A stretch of DNA of 64,000 nt from Pseudomonas sp. R84 (GTDB lineage Bacteria; Pseudomonadota; Gammaproteobacteria; Pseudomonadales; Pseudomonadaceae), in contig NZ_CP019426.1 in NCBI RefSeq assembly GCF_009834515.1, positions 6,155,501-6,219,500 of the forward strand, given 5' to 3'. The position numbers and the translations under genes were made by a program. The notes below the pieces were generated by a model, which ran no database searches, was not told the DNA's origin, and worked only from the letters and a program-made list of their open reading frames with translations. Shown here one piece after another: positions 63,161 through 64,000 of this stretch. How positions within the stretch are numbered: position 1 is the stretch's first letter; each line of letters starts with the position of its first letter.

Positions 63161-63586
63161 TTATTCGACGTTGACGGTGATTTTCTTCGAAACGATTGGC
63201 GGATCGAATGCCATGTGACCGCTGTCGCCAAGTTCCAGCTGCAAGGTGTGTTTGCCCGGGGCGAGCTTGATGTCAGCCTGGGTCTGCGCCTTGCCGAAGT
63301 GCATATGGTTGGCATCGGTAGGGACGACCGAACCGGCAGGAACAATTTCCTTGGCGTCGATCAGCAGGTGATGGTGACCGGTGTTCTTGGTGACGTCACC
63401 GGCCGGTGCCAGTGCGACGTTCTTGGTACCGAACTTGACGGTAAAGGTCTGCGAAACCGTGGCCCCGTCCTCGGGAGAAACGATGAACACTTCGGCGCCT
63501 TTGGGGGCCGGTGTGGCGGCACTGGCCAGCACCGAAACGCCCATCAGCACACCCGCGAACGCTGCACGTGACATAAAGCTTTTCAT
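63161..63586 (-). CDS. Secreted DUF4399 protein, histidine-rich
   Basis: The 141-residue protein has a signal peptide (SRAAFAGVLMGVSVLASA) and one DUF4399 domain: VFIVSPEDGATVSQTFTVKFG, KNTGHHHLLID, NHMHFGKAQTQ, and LAPGKHTLQLELGDSGHMAF. The conserved His clusters could bind a metal ion, but that is untested. The family has no known function. GGAG lies just upstream of the start. Confidence 0.85.
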   Translation of the reverse strand: MKSFMSRAAFAGVLMGVSVLASAATPAPKGAEVFIVSPEDGATVSQTFTVKFGTKNVALAPAGDVTKNTGHHHLLIDAKEIVPAGSVVPTDANHMHFGKAQTQADIKLAPGKHTLQLELGDSGHMAFDPPIVSKKITVNVE

Positions 63587-63721
63587 TTTCTTCTCCAGTT
63601 TTTCCGTAAAATCCGCACGGTCATGACAACTTCATGACCATTCGTTGTCGAAGGCACTCGACAACCATAGCAAAGCGAGCCTGAATCAGAGCGTCGCGAT
63701 AATGATTTCAAAGGAGTGACC

Positions 63722-64000
63722 ATGCGTTTTCTGCCTGGCCTGATCTGCCTGCTACCCCTTTTGAGCCCTTTGGCTCACGCCGAACTGATTGATGACATCA
63801 ACGACCGTGGCGAGCTGCGTATTGCCCTTGAGGCTAATACACCGCCCTTCAATTTCAAGGAAGGCGACACACTCACGGGGTTCGAGGTCGAGCTTGGGCA
63901 ACTGCTCGCCAAGGAGCTGGATGTACGCGCCGACTTCATCGTCACCGATGAGGCCGATCTGCTCCAGGGCGTTGAAAGCGGCAAGTACGACGTCGCCCTC
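63722..64000 (+). CDS. Amino-acid ABC transporter periplasmic binding protein (3' end outside window)
   Basis: From ATG 63722, behind GGAG, the first 93 residues show a signal peptide (MRFLPGLICLLPLLSPLAHA) and the start of a family 3 solute-binding protein: RGELRIALEANTPPFNFKEGDTLTGFEVELGQLLAKEL. It is cut by the window end. Substrate is probably a polar amino acid. Confidence 0.88.
   Translation, partial: MRFLPGLICLLPLLSPLAHAELIDDINDRGELRIALEANTPPFNFKEGDTLTGFEVELGQLLAKELDVRADFIVTDEADLLQGVESGKYDVAL

Overview
The window is chromosomal DNA of a Pseudomonas of the fluorescens complex. Three things point there: GC-rich coding sequence, a gene order matching the conserved Pseudomonas block trmB-thiG-thiS / mtgA / rpoH-ftsX-ftsE-ftsY / two M16 peptidases-rsmD / coaD-fdx / mutM / ilvD / folA / thyA-lgt / ptsP-rppH / ilvA-rpiA / serA, and many intergenic palindromes of the TGTGGGAGCGAGCC REP type that crowd genomes of this group. 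I recognise 63 protein genes (two cut by the window edges, one a 23-codon micro-ORF). I see no rRNA, tRNA, CRISPR array, insertion sequence or prophage.

Layout. 1-8.4 kb: kptA, tRNA methylation and thiamine genes, mtgA, heat-shock sigma factor rpoH and the ftsYEX cell-division/SRP-receptor operon. 8.7-14 kb: an active/inactive M16 peptidase pair with rsmD, a YheT-type hydrolase and an AraC-type regulator. 14-19.5 kb: mercaptopyruvate sulfurtransferase, then a TetR regulator divergent from an aldehyde dehydrogenase, a Tat-signal lipoprotein and a GMC oxidoreductase, which looks like an alcohol/aldehyde oxidation unit. 19.6-24.8 kb: coaD, ferredoxin, mutM, an HDOD protein, pfpI and rlmI. 24.8-28.5 kb: an AT-rich accessory insertion between rlmI and ilvD. 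28.7-37 kb: ilvD, phosphorylcholine phosphatase pchP, cystine symporter tcyP, folA and a DUF2868/DUF3482 GTPase pair. 37-43.8 kb: an aminoethylphosphonate uptake and oxidation locus with a LysR regulator. 43.8-46.7 kb: cadA/cadR metal efflux. 46.8-57 kb: thyA, lgt, a TSUP permease, an NRDE protein, ptsP, rppH, an HAD phosphatase, ilvA and rpiA. 57-64 kb: two SdiA-regulated-like paralogues, an FAH-family hydrolase, a D-2-hydroxyglutarate dehydrogenase divergent from serA, a DUF4399 protein and the start of an amino-acid binding protein.

The most interesting region is 25.0-28.5 kb. A strong promoter and Shine-Dalgarno drive a 23-residue peptide; a terminator-like hairpin follows; then come three translationally coupled genes encoding a SagB/ThcOx-type flavin dehydrogenase, an AurF-type diiron N-oxygenase with every metal ligand conserved, and a Bcr/CflA-type MFS exporter. 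There is no YcaO cyclase, E1-like protein, NRPS or PKS. I read this as a candidate peptide-derived (RiPP-like) natural-product pathway. That is inference from architecture; I recognise no described product.

Other points worth a look: a PhnZ-like oxygenase with a complete set of predicted active-site residues but no PhnY partner in the window; thirteen REP elements whose doublet spacers fall into three narrow size classes; two further repeat families, one of which supplies the coaD stop codon; a serine-biosynthesis pairing of serA with the enzyme that recycles its by-product; and a degenerate-G4 GTPase with a glycine zipper.
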